Shown: one piece after another, positions 21,213 through 33,006 of the stretch
Layout of the letters: every line of letters starts with the position of its first letter
Numbering within the stretch: the first letter of the stretch is position 1
Source of the DNA: Paracidovorax avenae
GTDB lineage: Bacteria > Pseudomonadota > Gammaproteobacteria > Burkholderiales > Burkholderiaceae_C
Direction of reading: 5' to 3'
NCBI RefSeq assembly: GCF_040892545.1
Contig: NZ_CP156079.1
Location: 3,321,501-3,385,500 of the forward strand
DNA length: 64,000 nucleotides
The notes under the pieces: model-generated
What the model saw: the letters and a program-made list of their open reading frames with translations, nothing else
What the model was told of the DNA's origin: nothing
The model's database searches: none
Made by a program: the position numbers and the translations under genes

Positions 21213-22409
21213 ATGTCTCTCTTCACCGCCGTCGAAATGGCACCGCGCGACCCGATCCTGGGTCTGAACGAGCAGTACGCTGCTGACACCAACCCCAACA
21301 AGGTCAACCTGGGGGTGGGCGTGTATTTCGACGACAACGGCAAGCTGCCCCTGCTGCAATGCGTCCAGGCCGCGGAAAAGGCCATGATGGACAAGCCTTC
21401 GGCACGCGGCTACCTGCCCATCGACGGCATCGTCGCCTATGACAGCGCCGTCAAGTCGCTGGTGTTCGGCGAAGGCAGCGAGCCCGTCACCTCCGGCCGC
21501 GTGGCGACCGTCCAGGCCATCGGCGGCACGGGTGGCCTGAAGATCGGCGCCGACTTCCTCAAGAAGGTCAGCCCCGATGCCAAGGTGCTGATCTCCGACC
21601 CGAGCTGGGAGAACCACCGCGCCCTGTTCACCAACGCCGGCTTCGTGGTGGATACCTACGCCTACTACGACGCCGCCAAGCGCGGCGTGAACTTCGAAGG
21701 CATGCTGGCCAGCCTCAAGGCCGCTGCGCCCGGCACCATCGTCGTGCTGCACGCCTGCTGCCACAACCCGACCGGCTACGACATCACGCCCGAGCAGTGG
21801 GACCAGGTGGTGGCCGTGGTCAAGGCCCAGGGCCTGACGGCCTTCCTCGACATGGCTTACCAGGGCTTCGGCCACGGCATCCAGGAGGACGGCGCCGTGA
21901 TCCAGAAGTTCGTGGCCGCCGGCCTGAACTTCTTCGTCTCCACCTCCTTCTCCAAGAGCTTCAGCCTGTATGGCGAGCGCGTGGGCGGCCTGTCCGTGCT
22001 GTGCGCCGACAAGGAAGAAGCCTCCCGCGTGCTGAGCCAGCTGAAGATCGTGATCCGCACCAACTACTCCAACCCGCCCACGCATGGCGGCGCGGTGGTG
22101 GCCGCGGTGCTGGGCAACCCCGAGCTGCGCGCCCTGTGGGAGAAGGAACTGGGCGAGATGCGCGTGCGCATCAAGGCCATGCGCCAGAAGCTGGTGGACG
22201 GCCTCAAGGCCGCCGGCGTGCAGCAGGACATGTCCTTCATCACGCAGCAGATCGGCATGTTCAGCTACTCGGGCCTGTCCAAGGACCAGATGGTGCGCCT
22301 GCGCACCGAGTTCGGCGTGTACGGCACCGACACCGGCCGCATGTGCGTGGCCGCGCTCAACAGCAAGAACATCGACTACGTCTGCCAGTCGATCGCCAAG
22401 GTGGTCTGA
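21213..22409 (+). CDS. Aromatic/aspartate-type amino acid aminotransferase
   Basis: Cytosolic class I PLP aminotransferase of 398 residues in the Ia subfamily (AspC/TyrB). N-terminal family motif [22 protein letters not shown] lysine in [16 protein letters not shown]; substrate-arginine region [13 protein letters not shown] near the C-terminus. Whether aspartate or aromatic amino acids are the main substrate cannot be decided by eye. Betaproteobacterial copies are usually annotated as aromatic aminotransferases. A terminator follows 42 bases downstream. Confidence 0.95.
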   Translation: MSLFTAVEMAPRDPILGLNEQYAADTNPNKVNLGVGVYFDDNGKLPLLQCVQAAEKAMMDKPSARGYLPIDGIVAYDSAVKSLVFGEGSEPVTSGRVATVQAIGGTGGLKIGADFLKKVSPDAKVLISDPSWENHRALFTNAGFVVDTYAYYDAAKRGVNFEGMLASLKAAAPGTIVVLHACCHNPTGYDITPEQWDQVVAVVKAQGLTAFLDMAYQGFGHGIQEDGAVIQKFVAAGLNFFVSTSFSKSFSLYGERVGGLSVLCADKEEASRVLSQLKIVIRTNYSNPPTHGGAVVAAVLGNPELRALWEKELGEMRVRIKAMRQKLVDGLKAAGVQQDMSFITQQIGMFSYSGLSKDQMVRLRTEFGVYGTDTGRMCVAALNSKNIDYVCQSIAKVV

Positions 22410-22450
22410 CCCCGGCTGCGCCCGACCGCGGGCGCCAGCATGAGCAGGAA

Positions 22451-22471
22451 GCCGCCTCCGGGCGGCTTTTT
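22451..22471 (+). terminator. Rho-independent terminator after the aminotransferase
   Basis: Stem GCCGCC-TCCG-GGCGGC followed by TTTTTC, 42 bases after the stop codon. Confidence 0.9.
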
Positions 22472-22523
22472 CTTGGGCGCATGGGCGGCATGCCCCTTTG
22501 CCCTGTCCCGGCGATACTGAAGC

Positions 22524-23414
22524 ATGGCCTCCTTACCCCACTCCAACGGCGCGCTGGTCGGTTTCCGCATTCTCAGCATCGCCCTGAACCTCCCGGGACC
22601 CGCGGCCCTGGCGCGGTGCCGCGACGAGGGCGCCGCGTGCACGAAGCTCGAGCCACCGGCATCCGCGGGCCAGCCCAGCGCGGACCCCATGGCGCTCTAT
22701 TGCCCACAGGCCTACGCGGAGCTGCATGCCGGCGTCCGCGTGCTCCAGGCCGACCTGAAAACGCCTGGGGGACAGGCGCTGCTGCACCAGGAACTGGCGG
22801 CCACGGATGTGCTGATCACCTCGTTCCGCCCCTCGGCGCTGCAACGGCTCGGACTGGACTGGCCGACACTGCGGGATCGCCACCCTGCGCTGTCGCTGGT
22901 CCGGATCGTGGGCGGCCCCGGCAATGCCGCGGAAGCGCCCGGCCACGATCTCACCTACCAGGCGGAGGCAGGGCTTCTGCCCGAAGGACAGGTGCTGCCC
23001 GCCAGCCTGCATGTGGACATGGCAGGCGCGCTGCTGGCCTCCGAGGCGGTGTTGCGCGCATTGCTCGCCAGGCAGTCCACCGGACGGGGAACGGAACACG
23101 AGATCGCACTCGCGACAGCGGCCCGGTGGCTGGCAATACCCAGAACCTGGGGGCTGGCCCTGCCGGCCGGCGACGTGGGCGGCGCCCATGCGGGATACCG
23201 CGTCTATGGGTGCGCAGACGGGAGGGTGGCGCTGGCGGCCCTGGAGCCGCACTTCATGGCCCGGCTGTGCGCCGCGGTCGGCCTGCCGCCGGGTGTCGAT
23301 CCGCGCGATGCATCCACCCGGGAAGCCATCGCCGGCTTCCTGCGCCATCGTCACCGCGAGGAACTGGACCGCTGGGCCCGGCAGGAGGACATCCCCCTGC
23401 ATACCATCGACTGA
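22524..23414 (+). CDS. Short CoA-transferase family III (CaiB/BaiF-like) protein
   Basis: Protein of 296 residues resembling family III CoA-transferases, which move CoA between carboxylic acids. The N-terminal part (GFRILSIALNLPGPAALARC...GAACTKLEPP) and middle part (VLITSFRPSALQRLGLDWPTL) match the family. The Asp that would carry the acyl anhydride is in PGHDLTYQAEAGLL. It is about 100 residues shorter than usual family members (near 400), missing much of the C-terminal closing segment. No acyl-CoA dehydrogenase or racemase partner is next to it. Exact substrate unknown. Confidence 0.82.
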   Translation: MASLPHSNGALVGFRILSIALNLPGPAALARCRDEGAACTKLEPPASAGQPSADPMALYCPQAYAELHAGVRVLQADLKTPGGQALLHQELAATDVLITSFRPSALQRLGLDWPTLRDRHPALSLVRIVGGPGNAAEAPGHDLTYQAEAGLLPEGQVLPASLHVDMAGALLASEAVLRALLARQSTGRGTEHEIALATAARWLAIPRTWGLALPAGDVGGAHAGYRVYGCADGRVALAALEPHFMARLCAAVGLPPGVDPRDASTREAIAGFLRHRHREELDRWARQEDIPLHTID

Positions 23415-23559
23415 CCGGCGCGGATTGCCGGCACATCGGCGCCGTCCGACAGCACGCCGCTGGCTTGCCCTACCTGTCGGATGCAACGCGGCATTGCCCA
23501 ATCGCTGGAGTCGCGCGGCACCACGTGCGCGCATCCTTTGCCCCACAAGAGGTGAGCCC

Positions 23560-23973
23560 ATGAAGCCGTTCGCACTCGACCCCGACATGACGTCGCCCAC
23601 CGGCATGTTCTATCCCACGGGCTACGTATTCGCCCTTTTTCCCGGGGAGCAGCCCGGCCGCGACGCGTCGCAGGCCCTGGCGGACCAGGGCTACACCGAT
23701 GTATCGCACGCGCCGCCCGACGCGATCCACCAGCACGTCGTGCGCACCCTGGGCAATGCGGATACCCCCCTGCCGAGCGTGGGGGCGGAGGGCGTGATCG
23801 TGCGACGCATTGCTGACCTGGCGGCGCAGGGCCACCACGGACTGCTGATCCGGCCGCGCGAGGACGACAGCCCGGAATCGCTGCAGGCGTCACTGGAACC
23901 GCTGGGTGCGAGCGCGGCTTTTTTCTACCGGCGCCTCATCATCGAAGACCTCATCCCCCAGCCTGCCCCCTGA
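23560..23973 (+). CDS. Conserved-looking hypothetical protein
   Basis: Protein of 137 residues, not recognised. ATG 23560 follows AAGAGGTGAG, a good ribosome-binding site, and codon use matches neighbours. No signal peptide or membrane helix. It contains a possible small alpha/beta fold (FYPTGYVFALFPGEQPGRDASQ near the start; AAFFYRRLIIEDLIPQPAP at the end), with DALADQGYTDV-like and RRIADLAAQGHHGLLIRPRED segments between. It looks like a soluble cytosolic protein. Confidence 0.72.
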   Translation: MKPFALDPDMTSPTGMFYPTGYVFALFPGEQPGRDASQALADQGYTDVSHAPPDAIHQHVVRTLGNADTPLPSVGAEGVIVRRIADLAAQGHHGLLIRPREDDSPESLQASLEPLGASAAFFYRRLIIEDLIPQPAP

Positions 23974-24050
23974 TGGCTTCCCGCCCGGGCTGCAGTCCCC
24001 GCCGGGTCGAGCGGTGCGGCTGCGCGGCCGGAAAGCCAGCGCTACGCGTT

Positions 24051-26429
<2,379 letters not shown>

Positions 26430-26684
26430 TGGAATGGCGTGGGGGCGGGGCCCTGGATTCTAGTGGGACCGCCCCTGGAAGCGTCCAGGGCTGCGCAGGC
26501 CACCACGGTCACGATGTGGTTTCACGGTGATCCGGACGCCGTGCAAGTTCCGTAAAAAGTGCAAAAAAAAATTCTTGAACATGCCGATTGAAATCATTAA
26601 AATCATTTTTTTCAAATTGAGCAATAATTCGCTACAGCGTTCACCCATTGCAAGAGCACGACATCTATCCACGGAGGCCTCCCC
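26430..26684 (+). promoter_or_regulatory. AT-rich upstream region of the chemoreceptor gene
   Basis: About 250 bases without a gene. The part 26550-26640 is strikingly AT-rich (A9 run, ATTAAAATCA, T7 run) against the surrounding GC-rich DNA, as seen in UP-element or promoter regions. I could not find a correctly spaced flagellar sigma-28 promoter. GGAGG at 26670-26676 serves as the ribosome-binding site of the downstream gene. Confidence 0.4.
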
Positions 26685-28304
26685 ATGCGCAAAGCCACAA
26701 TGACCGTCAAAAACCAGCTCAGCATCGCATTCGGAGCCCTGGTGGTGATGGTGCTCATCGTCTCGGTTCTTTCGCTCCACTCGCTGGGCAATGCGAACCA
26801 GACTTTCACGGGCTACGTGCAAGGCATCAATGCACAGTCCGACCTCGCGAGCGGTCTGCGCAGCGCGGTGAACCGCCGGGCAATCGCAGTGCGCAACCTG
26901 GTGCTCGTCACCGAGCGCCAGGAAGCGGACAAGGAACTGGCCCTGGTGCTCAAGGCCGACGAGGACGTCCAGAAAAACCTGGCCGGACTGAAGAAAGCGA
27001 TCGAGCAGGATCGCTCTGCACCGGGATCGACCCGGCAATTGCTGGGTGAGCTGGAGCAGATCGAGTCGGTGTACGGCCCTGTGGCCCGCGACATCGTGAA
27101 GATGGCAGTGGCCGGGCAGCGCGACGCCGCCGTGGCCAAGATCAACAACGAATGCCGACCTCTGCTCGCCCAGCTCACGGGCAAGACCGGAGATTTCGTG
27201 GCCGACGCCGGAAAGCGCGCGGACGCGACGGAAGCAGCCGCGGCCGAGAGCTTCGTACGGCAACGGAACATTCTGCTCGGTGCCTGCCTGGCCGCGGTGG
27301 CCATGGCCATCGTGTCGGGCGTGATCATCACGCGCCGCCTGTCGAGTGCCCTGGGCGCGGAGCCGTCCGAACTGGGCTGGGCTGCCCAGCGCGTGGCCGA
27401 AGGCGATCTGGCTCCACTGGGCGCGGCTGGCGGCGTTGCCGCGGGCAGCGTGATGGCCTCCATCGCCAGCATGCAAAGCAGCCTGGCGCGCATCGTCACC
27501 CAGGTGCGCAGCGCATCGGACTCCATCGCGATCGGCTCGGCGGAGATCGCCACCGGTGCCGGCGACCTGAGCATGCGCACCGAACAACAGGCCAGCGCGC
27601 TGCAGCAAACGTCCGCAACCATGGATGAGCTCAGCTCCACCGTGCGCCACAACGCCGACAACGCACTGCAGGCGAACCAGCTGGCGCAGGGGGCCACTGG
27701 TGTGGCGCAGCAGGGCGGAGACGCCGTGAACCAGGTCGTGAACACGATGCGGGAAATCAACCAGAGTTCGCGCCGCATCTCCGACATCATCGGCGTCATC
27801 GACGGCATCGCCTTCCAGACCAACATCCTCGCGCTGAATGCCGCGGTGGAGGCAGCCCGCGCGGGCGAGCAGGGACGCGGCTTCGCCGTGGTCGCCAGCG
27901 AGGTGCGCAGCCTCGCCCAACGCAGCGCCCAGGCGGCCCGGGAAATCAAGACCCTCATCACCGACAGCGTGACGCAGGTCGAAGCGGGGACGGCCCTGGT
28001 GGACCGGGCCGGTCAGACCATGGAAGAAGTGGTGGCGTCGATCAAGCGGGTGAGCGACATCGTCGGAGAGATCAGCGCCGCCAGCAACGAGCAGAGCCAT
28101 GGCGTGTCGCAGGTGGGCGTCGCCGTGAACCACATGGACGAGGCCACCCAGCAAAATGCCGCGCTGGTCGAGCAAAGCTCGGCGGCGGCGAAGAGTCTGC
28201 AGCAGCAGGCCCAGGATCTCGTGCAGGCCGTATCGATCTTCAAGCTGCAGCCGCAGCATGCCGCCCTGCCCCAGCCGATGCAGTTCGCCGCGCTGCAGGC
28301 GTGA
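26685..28304 (+). CDS. Methyl-accepting chemotaxis protein
   Basis: Inner-membrane chemoreceptor of 539 residues that signals to CheA/CheW. TM1 is within residues 10-32 ([20 protein letters not shown]). A four-helix periplasmic sensing domain (about 33-195) follows, then TM2 (about 198-220, [20 protein letters not shown]) and HAMP (about 222-275). The signalling hairpin has the universally conserved tip [20 protein letters not shown]. There is no C-terminal CheR/CheB tether pentapeptide (it ends QFAALQA). Start 26685 is supported by GGAGG 8 bases upstream. The ligand is unknown. Confidence 0.96.
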   Translation: MRKATMTVKNQLSIAFGALVVMVLIVSVLSLHSLGNANQTFTGYVQGINAQSDLASGLRSAVNRRAIAVRNLVLVTERQEADKELALVLKADEDVQKNLAGLKKAIEQDRSAPGSTRQLLGELEQIESVYGPVARDIVKMAVAGQRDAAVAKINNECRPLLAQLTGKTGDFVADAGKRADATEAAAAESFVRQRNILLGACLAAVAMAIVSGVIITRRLSSALGAEPSELGWAAQRVAEGDLAPLGAAGGVAAGSVMASIASMQSSLARIVTQVRSASDSIAIGSAEIATGAGDLSMRTEQQASALQQTSATMDELSSTVRHNADNALQANQLAQGATGVAQQGGDAVNQVVNTMREINQSSRRISDIIGVIDGIAFQTNILALNAAVEAARAGEQGRGFAVVASEVRSLAQRSAQAAREIKTLITDSVTQVEAGTALVDRAGQTMEEVVASIKRVSDIVGEISAASNEQSHGVSQVGVAVNHMDEATQQNAALVEQSSAAAKSLQQQAQDLVQAVSIFKLQPQHAALPQPMQFAALQA

Positions 28305-28353
28305 CCAACAGGAACTCCGCCGGGGGCTCAAAGGCCCCGGCGGCCTGCCCCGT

Positions 28354-28557
28354 TCACCACTCGCCGACGGCGCGCACCCGCTGGTCGAGATCCGCAGGAG
28401 GATCTTCGTAGGCCGACACCAGGAGGCAGCCGTCCGCCGGGGCGGATGGCGCCGCGGTCGCCTGGGTGGCGGGTGAAGCACCCGAAGCGTCGCCCAGGAA
28501 GGGCAGCGCGGAAAATGGACGGGGCAGCGCGAAAGAGCTCAGATTGAAGGACAGCAT
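28354..28557 (-). CDS. Small hypothetical protein
   Basis: Possible protein of 67 residues, beginning MLSFNLSSFALPRPF. AGGAAG sits 7-12 bases before the ATG, which argues for translation. Sequence is Ala/Pro-rich with no recognised family. It lies between the chemoreceptor and azurin on the opposite strand to the former. Composition alone would allow chance occurrence in GC-rich DNA. Confidence 0.45.
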   Translation of the reverse strand: MLSFNLSSFALPRPFSALPFLGDASGASPATQATAAPSAPADGCLLVSAYEDPPADLDQRVRAVGEW

Positions 28558-28760
28558 GGCGGGCTTCCTGTAGCGACGTGGGGCGTCGCATGGTCTTCAT
28601 GCGGGGAGTACCCCGATGAGCGTACGGGGGCTGATGCAGGCCTCCTGTAGGCCGGCACGCCTCCTCCATGACAAAACATCCCGCCGTGGCGCCCGAGCCA
28701 CATGGGGCCCCGCTGTACCGTGGCCGGACGGGGCGTTCACTGCCCCGCCGTGGCGATGCC

Positions 28761-29222
28761 TCACTTCGAGAGCGTCAGCGTGCCCTTCATGAGCGCCGAG
28801 TGGCCGGGGAACGAGCAGAAATAGGCATACGACTCCCCTGCCTTGAGGGATGAGACGGGGAACGTCACCGAGTCGCTTTCGCCACCGCCGATGATCTTCG
28901 TGTGGGCAATGACGCGCTTGTCGCCATCCTTGACGAAATTCTTTTCCGCGCCGGCCGCCATGCCATCGGTCGAAGCGCCCTGCATATCCGATGCCTTGGT
29001 GAGCACCCAGTTGTGGCCCATGGCCGTCTTGGGCAGCTTGCCAGCGTGCTTGAGCTTGACGGTGAACTGCTTGCAGCTCTGGGGTACGGCGATGGCAGCC
29101 TTGTTGAACTGCATGGCGTCGTTGCCTTCGATTTCCACGCTGCAGTCCGCCGCCTGGGCGGATGCGCCGGCGCCCAGCGCCAGAGCCAGGGCCAGGGCCA
29201 GTGCCTTCCAATGTCTTGCCAT
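28761..29222 (-). CDS. azu: Azurin
   Basis: Periplasmic type 1 (blue) copper protein of 153 residues that carries electrons, often to nitrite reductase or cytochrome oxidases. A signal peptide of about 24-25 residues ends near AQAAD. Copper ligands are His70 (MGHNWVL), Cys136 and His141 ([14 protein letters not shown]), with axial Met145. The conserved disulphide is Cys27-Cys50. An FNR-type box sits 74-87 bases upstream in an ideal class II position (see the separate entry). No denitrification genes are in this window. Confidence 0.98.
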   Translation of the reverse strand: MARHWKALALALALALGAGASAQAADCSVEIEGNDAMQFNKAAIAVPQSCKQFTVKLKHAGKLPKTAMGHNWVLTKASDMQGASTDGMAAGAEKNFVKDGDKRVIAHTKIIGGGESDSVTFPVSSLKAGESYAYFCSFPGHSALMKGTLTLSK

Positions 29223-29267
29223 GTCGGGTTTCTCCTTCGGTCAATGCCGCCGATGCGGCGATGGCCT

Positions 29268-29309
29268 ATCGTAGGAAAGGCGGCGCACGGGGCCGTTGAC
29301 GTGCATCAA
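29268..29309 (-). promoter_or_regulatory. FNR/ANR-type box and -10 upstream of azurin
   Basis: Read on the minus strand, TTGATGCACGTCAA (29296-29309) matches the FNR/ANR/DNR box TTGAT-N4-ATCAA with one mismatch. A -10-like TACGAT (29268-29273) predicts a start near 29261. The box centre is then at -41.5, the standard class II activation position. This suggests low-oxygen induction of azurin. The same box is 51 bases from the divergent yigZ start. Confidence 0.65.
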
Positions 29310-29360
29310 TGCCCAGGAAGGGAGGCCACTGTTGCCCGTCCGCCTACACTTGCGCCCCCT

Positions 29361-29948
29361 ATGCCGCAAACACTCCGAGCGCCTTCGCACAGCGAACTCG
29401 TCATCAAGAAGAGCCGCTTCATCGGCTGCGTGCAGCCCGTGGCCGACCGGGCCACCGCCCAGCAGGTCGTGGACGGCCTGCGGCGCGACCACCCGGGCGC
29501 CGCCCATGTCTGCTGGGCGTTGCTGGCCGGAGGCCAGTCGGCCGCGGTGGATGACGGAGAGCCGGGGGGCACGGCAGGCCGGCCCATGCTGGAGGTATTG
29601 CGGCACCAGGATCTGGAGGGAGTCCTCGCCACCGTGGTGCGCTACTTCGGCGGGGTGAAGCTCGGCGCCGGAGGGCTCGTGCGGGCGTATGCGGACACCG
29701 TGGCCCAGGCCCTGCTCCAGGCGGACAAGGTGCCGCTGGAACGCATGGCCACCCTGCAGTGCCTGGTGCCCTACGCACTGGAAGGACTCGTGCGCCGCGA
29801 GGTGGAGACCGCAGGGGCCCGACTGCAGGGCGTGGAGCACGGCTCGCTGGTCCTGTTGCGCCTGTCGATTCCGGCGCAGCGCGCCGCGGCGTTCCGGCAG
29901 CGCATCGACGACGCCGCCCAGGGACGGGCCGGCTGGCCCGAGGCCTGA
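29361..29948 (+). CDS. YigZ (IMPACT) family protein
   Basis: Cytosolic protein of 195 residues in the UPF0029/IMPACT family. The N-terminal domain contains HSELVIKKSRFIGCVQPV and the signature DDGEPGGTAGRPMLEVL, followed by VVRYFGGVKLGAGGLVRAY. The C-terminal DUF1949-like domain runs from about 135. The start at 29361 is the first ATG giving the family N-terminus; further upstream the frame runs antisense through azurin. Biochemical role unclear in bacteria. Divergent from azurin. Confidence 0.93.
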   Translation: MPQTLRAPSHSELVIKKSRFIGCVQPVADRATAQQVVDGLRRDHPGAAHVCWALLAGGQSAAVDDGEPGGTAGRPMLEVLRHQDLEGVLATVVRYFGGVKLGAGGLVRAYADTVAQALLQADKVPLERMATLQCLVPYALEGLVRREVETAGARLQGVEHGSLVLLRLSIPAQRAAAFRQRIDDAAQGRAGWPEA

Positions 29949-30065
29949 GAGCGGCCCGGCCCGGGCTGCCAGGACAAGACAGCCTTTCCGCCTACATGCC
30001 GCCATGCGCACGCGCGCCGACACTTTCCTGCCGAGTCAACCACCCAGAGCAGGAGATCCAGGCCC

Positions 30066-31478
30066 ATGAGCGACACGTTGGACGTCATCATCCTCGGAGC
30101 GGGTTCCGCCGGCCTCGCCGCGCTGCGCGAAGTGCGCAAACGCACGGAGCGGGTGCGGATCGTGAACGACGGCCCGTGGGGCACCACCTGTGCCCGGGTG
30201 GGATGCATGCCGTCGAAGATGCTCATCGAGGCCGCAGATGCCTTCCACCGCCGCCACAGTTTCGATACGTTCGGCATCCGCGGCCAGCAGTCGCTGGGGG
30301 TGGACCTTCCGGCGGTGCTGGAGCGCATCCGCGCGCTGCGAGATGATTTCGTCGCGGGCGCGCGCAAGGCGTCCGACATCGGCACCCTGGGCATCGCCGG
30401 GCATGCCCGGCTCATGGGCCCGCACCGGGTGGAGGTGGATGGCCACGTGTACGACACCCGCAGCATCATCATCGCGACAGGTTCCCGGCCGATCGTTCCG
30501 GAGGAATGGCTGGCCTTCGGGGATCGCATCCTCACAACCGATACCCTGTTCGAGCAGCGCGAACTGGGCCCGCGCATCGCCGTCATCGGCCTGGGACCTC
30601 TCGGTGCGGAAATGGCCCAGGCACTCGCGCGGCTGGGCGTGGAGGTGGCGGCATTCTCGAGCCGCAACGAGATCGCCGGGCTCTCCGACCCCGCCGTGAA
30701 CGACGCGCTGCTGGGGCTGCTGAAATCGGAATTCGTGCTGAACGTCGGAGAGGAGGTGACGCTGCGCGAGGTGCCAGGAGGGATCGAAGTCTCCAACGGC
30801 AGCGCCACGGTCGTGGTGGACCAGGTCCTCGCGGCCATGGGACGCCGTCCGAATGTGGAGCACCTCGGGCTGGAAACGCTGGGAGTGGAACTGGACGGGC
30901 ATGGCATGCCGCCGGTGGACCGCCGCACGGTGCAGGTCGGCGACCTGCCGGTGTTCATGGCCGGGGACGCGAACGACTTCCGCCCCCTGCTGCACGAGGC
31001 GGCCGACGACGGGCACATCGCCGGGCTCAATGCGCTGGCTCCCGAAGTGCGCGGATTCCGTCGCCGCATGCCGCTGTCCATCGTGTTCACGGAACCGAAC
31101 GCGGCGACCGTCGGCAGGCGCTACAAGGACCTGAAACGGGACGAGTCGGTGACCGGCACCGTCGATTTCTCGCGGCAGGGGCGCGCCCGCGTGGCGCAGC
31201 GCGACCAGGGGCGCCTGAGCCTCTACGCCCAGCGGGACACCGGCCGGCTGCTGGGCGCGGAAATGTGCGCTCCGGCGGGCGAACACATGGCCCATCTGCT
31301 GGCGCTGGCCATGGACCGGGAACTCACCGTGCACGACATGCTGCGCATGCCGTTCTACCATCCGGTACTGGAGGAAGGGCTGCGGACCGCCCTGCGGGAT
31401 GCGGCCAGCCAGTTGCCGAAGGGCAGCGATTCCGACCTGTCCGCCTGCGATGCCTACGGATCGAGCGCCCTGGACTGA
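30066..31478 (+). CDS. Lipoamide-dehydrogenase-like flavoprotein disulphide reductase
   Basis: Protein of 470 residues in the pyridine nucleotide-disulphide oxidoreductase family. FAD motif VIILGAGSAGLAALREV; redox-active pair Cys42/Cys47 in TTCARVGCMPSK; NAD-binding region RIAVIGLGPLGAEMAQALARLG; second FAD motif VFMAGDANDFRPLLHEAADDG; C-terminal His-Glu dyad in YHPVLEEGL. It is annotated as dihydrolipoyl dehydrogenase by family, but no E1/E2 acyltransferase genes are nearby. It may serve another disulphide or metal substrate. Stands alone, with a small YjfB gene downstream. Confidence 0.92.
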   Translation: MSDTLDVIILGAGSAGLAALREVRKRTERVRIVNDGPWGTTCARVGCMPSKMLIEAADAFHRRHSFDTFGIRGQQSLGVDLPAVLERIRALRDDFVAGARKASDIGTLGIAGHARLMGPHRVEVDGHVYDTRSIIIATGSRPIVPEEWLAFGDRILTTDTLFEQRELGPRIAVIGLGPLGAEMAQALARLGVEVAAFSSRNEIAGLSDPAVNDALLGLLKSEFVLNVGEEVTLREVPGGIEVSNGSATVVVDQVLAAMGRRPNVEHLGLETLGVELDGHGMPPVDRRTVQVGDLPVFMAGDANDFRPLLHEAADDGHIAGLNALAPEVRGFRRRMPLSIVFTEPNAATVGRRYKDLKRDESVTGTVDFSRQGRARVAQRDQGRLSLYAQRDTGRLLGAEMCAPAGEHMAHLLALAMDRELTVHDMLRMPFYHPVLEEGLRTALRDAASQLPKGSDSDLSACDAYGSSALD

Positions 31479-31604
31479 TCCAGAGGTTTACCCGAGGAGA
31501 AAGCCGGTCAGGTGTAACAGTGCTCAAGCCACGGCGCCGACGGGCCGATAACGAGGCATCTTTTGCCCATCGGCCTCCCAGCGGGGCTGCACAAGGAGAT
31601 TTCC

Positions 31605-31808
31605 ATGGATGTCGGCCTCACACAATCCCTCGTCAACACCGCCACCGCCATGGCCAGCCAGAAGACCTCGGACGCCGTGAACATGACCGTGCTGAAGAAG
31701 GCCATGGACATCCAGAAGTCGTCCGCGGCCCAGTTGCTGGAAGCCCTGCCCCAGCCGCAACTGGCCACCTCCGGCTCCCTGGGCACCCAGGTCAATACCT
31801 ACGCCTGA
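31605..31808 (+). CDS. YjfB-family putative motility peptide
   Basis: Protein of 67 residues resembling the YjfB/putative motility protein family, found in flagellated bacteria, often in the flagellar regulon. It begins MDVGLTQSLVNTATAMASQ and contains VNMTVLKKAMDIQKSSAAQLLEAL, with the C-terminal LGTQVNTYA typical of the family. Start 31605 is supported by AAGGAG 8 bases upstream. Function not established. Confidence 0.85.
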   Translation: MDVGLTQSLVNTATAMASQKTSDAVNMTVLKKAMDIQKSSAAQLLEALPQPQLATSGSLGTQVNTYA

Positions 31809-31832
31809 TCGCCGCGGCCGCCCGGCCCCTGT

Positions 31833-32972
31833 TCAGCGCAGCCTCACCGGCGACAGGGCCGCGGGGTCCACGCCCTGGGCCGACAATGCGGGCGCCAGTG
31901 GCTCCGACAGCAACAGGTTGCGCGCCAGCAATGCCACACCCGAGGCGCTCTGGATGCCGTAGCCGCCCTGCCCCGCCAGCCAGAAGAACCCTTGCACGTG
32001 GTTGTCCCAGCCGATGACCATGTCCCCATCCGCGACGAAGGACCGCAAGCCCGCCCAGGTGTGCGAGGGCCTGCGGATCTGGAACGTCGTCATCTGCTCG
32101 ATGTTCCAGATGCCGGTCGCCACATCGAGCTCCTCGGGCACCACGTCGTGCGGGTGCGTGGGATCGGCGTTGGCGGGAGAACCCAGGAGCTGTCCGGCAT
32201 CCGGCTTGAAATAGAAGCTCTCGTCGATGCCCACCACCGCGGGCCAGCCCGACGCGTCCATGCCCGCCGGAACCGGGAATGTGAAGGCCGTGCGCCGCCG
32301 CGGTTCCAGGCCGATGGCCGGGATGCCGGCCATGGCGGCCACCTCGTCCGCCCACGCTCCGGCCGCGTTGACGATGGCACGGGCGCGCACCGTGGCGCCG
32401 GACGCGAGATGCACGTGCCAGGCACCGTCCTGCCTTTCGATGGCAGCGACGCCGGCATCCGGCAGCAGGCGGCCACCCCGCTGGCGCAGCCCCCGCAGGT
32501 AGCCCTGGTGCAGGGCATGCACATCGATGTCGGCCGCGCCGGGCTCGCGCATGCCGGCCGCTACCGCCTCCGGCCGCAGGCACGGCAGCCACTCCAGCAA
32601 TTGCTCGCGGGTGGCGCGCTGCACGTTCGGCGAACGCTGCAGGGCGTCCGCCAGCGCCGCACCCAGCAGGTCGAGCTGGTCGGGGCCTGCAACGTACACC
32701 ACGCCCCGGGGCGAGAGGATCGGGCCATCGGCGAAGCCCTCGGGCGGATGGTCGTAGAACGCCCGGCTGGCGCGGGTGAGCGCCTGGATCTGCGGCGTGC
32801 CGTAGGTTTCCATGAAGAGCGCCGCCGAGCGGCCGGTGGTGTGGTAGCCGGGCTGCGGTTCGCGCTCGAGCACGAGCACGCTGGCGCCCGGCGCCGCATG
32901 CGCGAGTTCCCAGCCGACCGAGGCGCCGGCAATGCCGGCCCCCACCACGAGGAAGTCCACCAGTTCGGTCAT
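31833..32972 (-). CDS. FAD-dependent oxidoreductase of the DAO family
   Basis: Protein of 379 residues in the D-amino-acid/glycine oxidase superfamily. FAD motif LVVGAGIAGASVGWELA; YHTTGRSAALFMETYG is a substrate-domain marker of this subgroup; IVNAAGAWADEVAAMAGI is the conserved middle FAD segment; FFWLAGQGGYGIQSASG is the C-terminal FAD contact. Start 32972 (MTELVDFLVVGAG) is chosen over 34 additional codons that would overlap the amidase gene. Fourth gene of the dsdA operon, 34 bases after the amidase stop. D-amino-acid or N-methyl amino acid oxidation is likely. Confidence 0.9.
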   Translation of the reverse strand: MTELVDFLVVGAGIAGASVGWELAHAAPGASVLVLEREPQPGYHTTGRSAALFMETYGTPQIQALTRASRAFYDHPPEGFADGPILSPRGVVYVAGPDQLDLLGAALADALQRSPNVQRATREQLLEWLPCLRPEAVAAGMREPGAADIDVHALHQGYLRGLRQRGGRLLPDAGVAAIERQDGAWHVHLASGATVRARAIVNAAGAWADEVAAMAGIPAIGLEPRRRTAFTFPVPAGMDASGWPAVVGIDESFYFKPDAGQLLGSPANADPTHPHDVVPEELDVATGIWNIEQMTTFQIRRPSHTWAGLRSFVADGDMVIGWDNHVQGFFWLAGQGGYGIQSASGVALLARNLLLSEPLAPALSAQGVDPAALSPVRLR

Positions 32973-33006
32973 GCCGATTCCCTTTCTTTCGATCGACCGC
33001 GATCCG

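Noticed and set aside
26540..26620. sigma-28 flagellar promoter for the chemoreceptor
   Set aside because: TAAA and GCCGAT-like pieces exist, but the spacing (about 26) is far from the required 15.
28305..28345. Terminator after the chemoreceptor gene
   Set aside because: CGCCGGGG/CCCCGGCG can pair, but no T-run follows on either strand, so it is not listed as a terminator.
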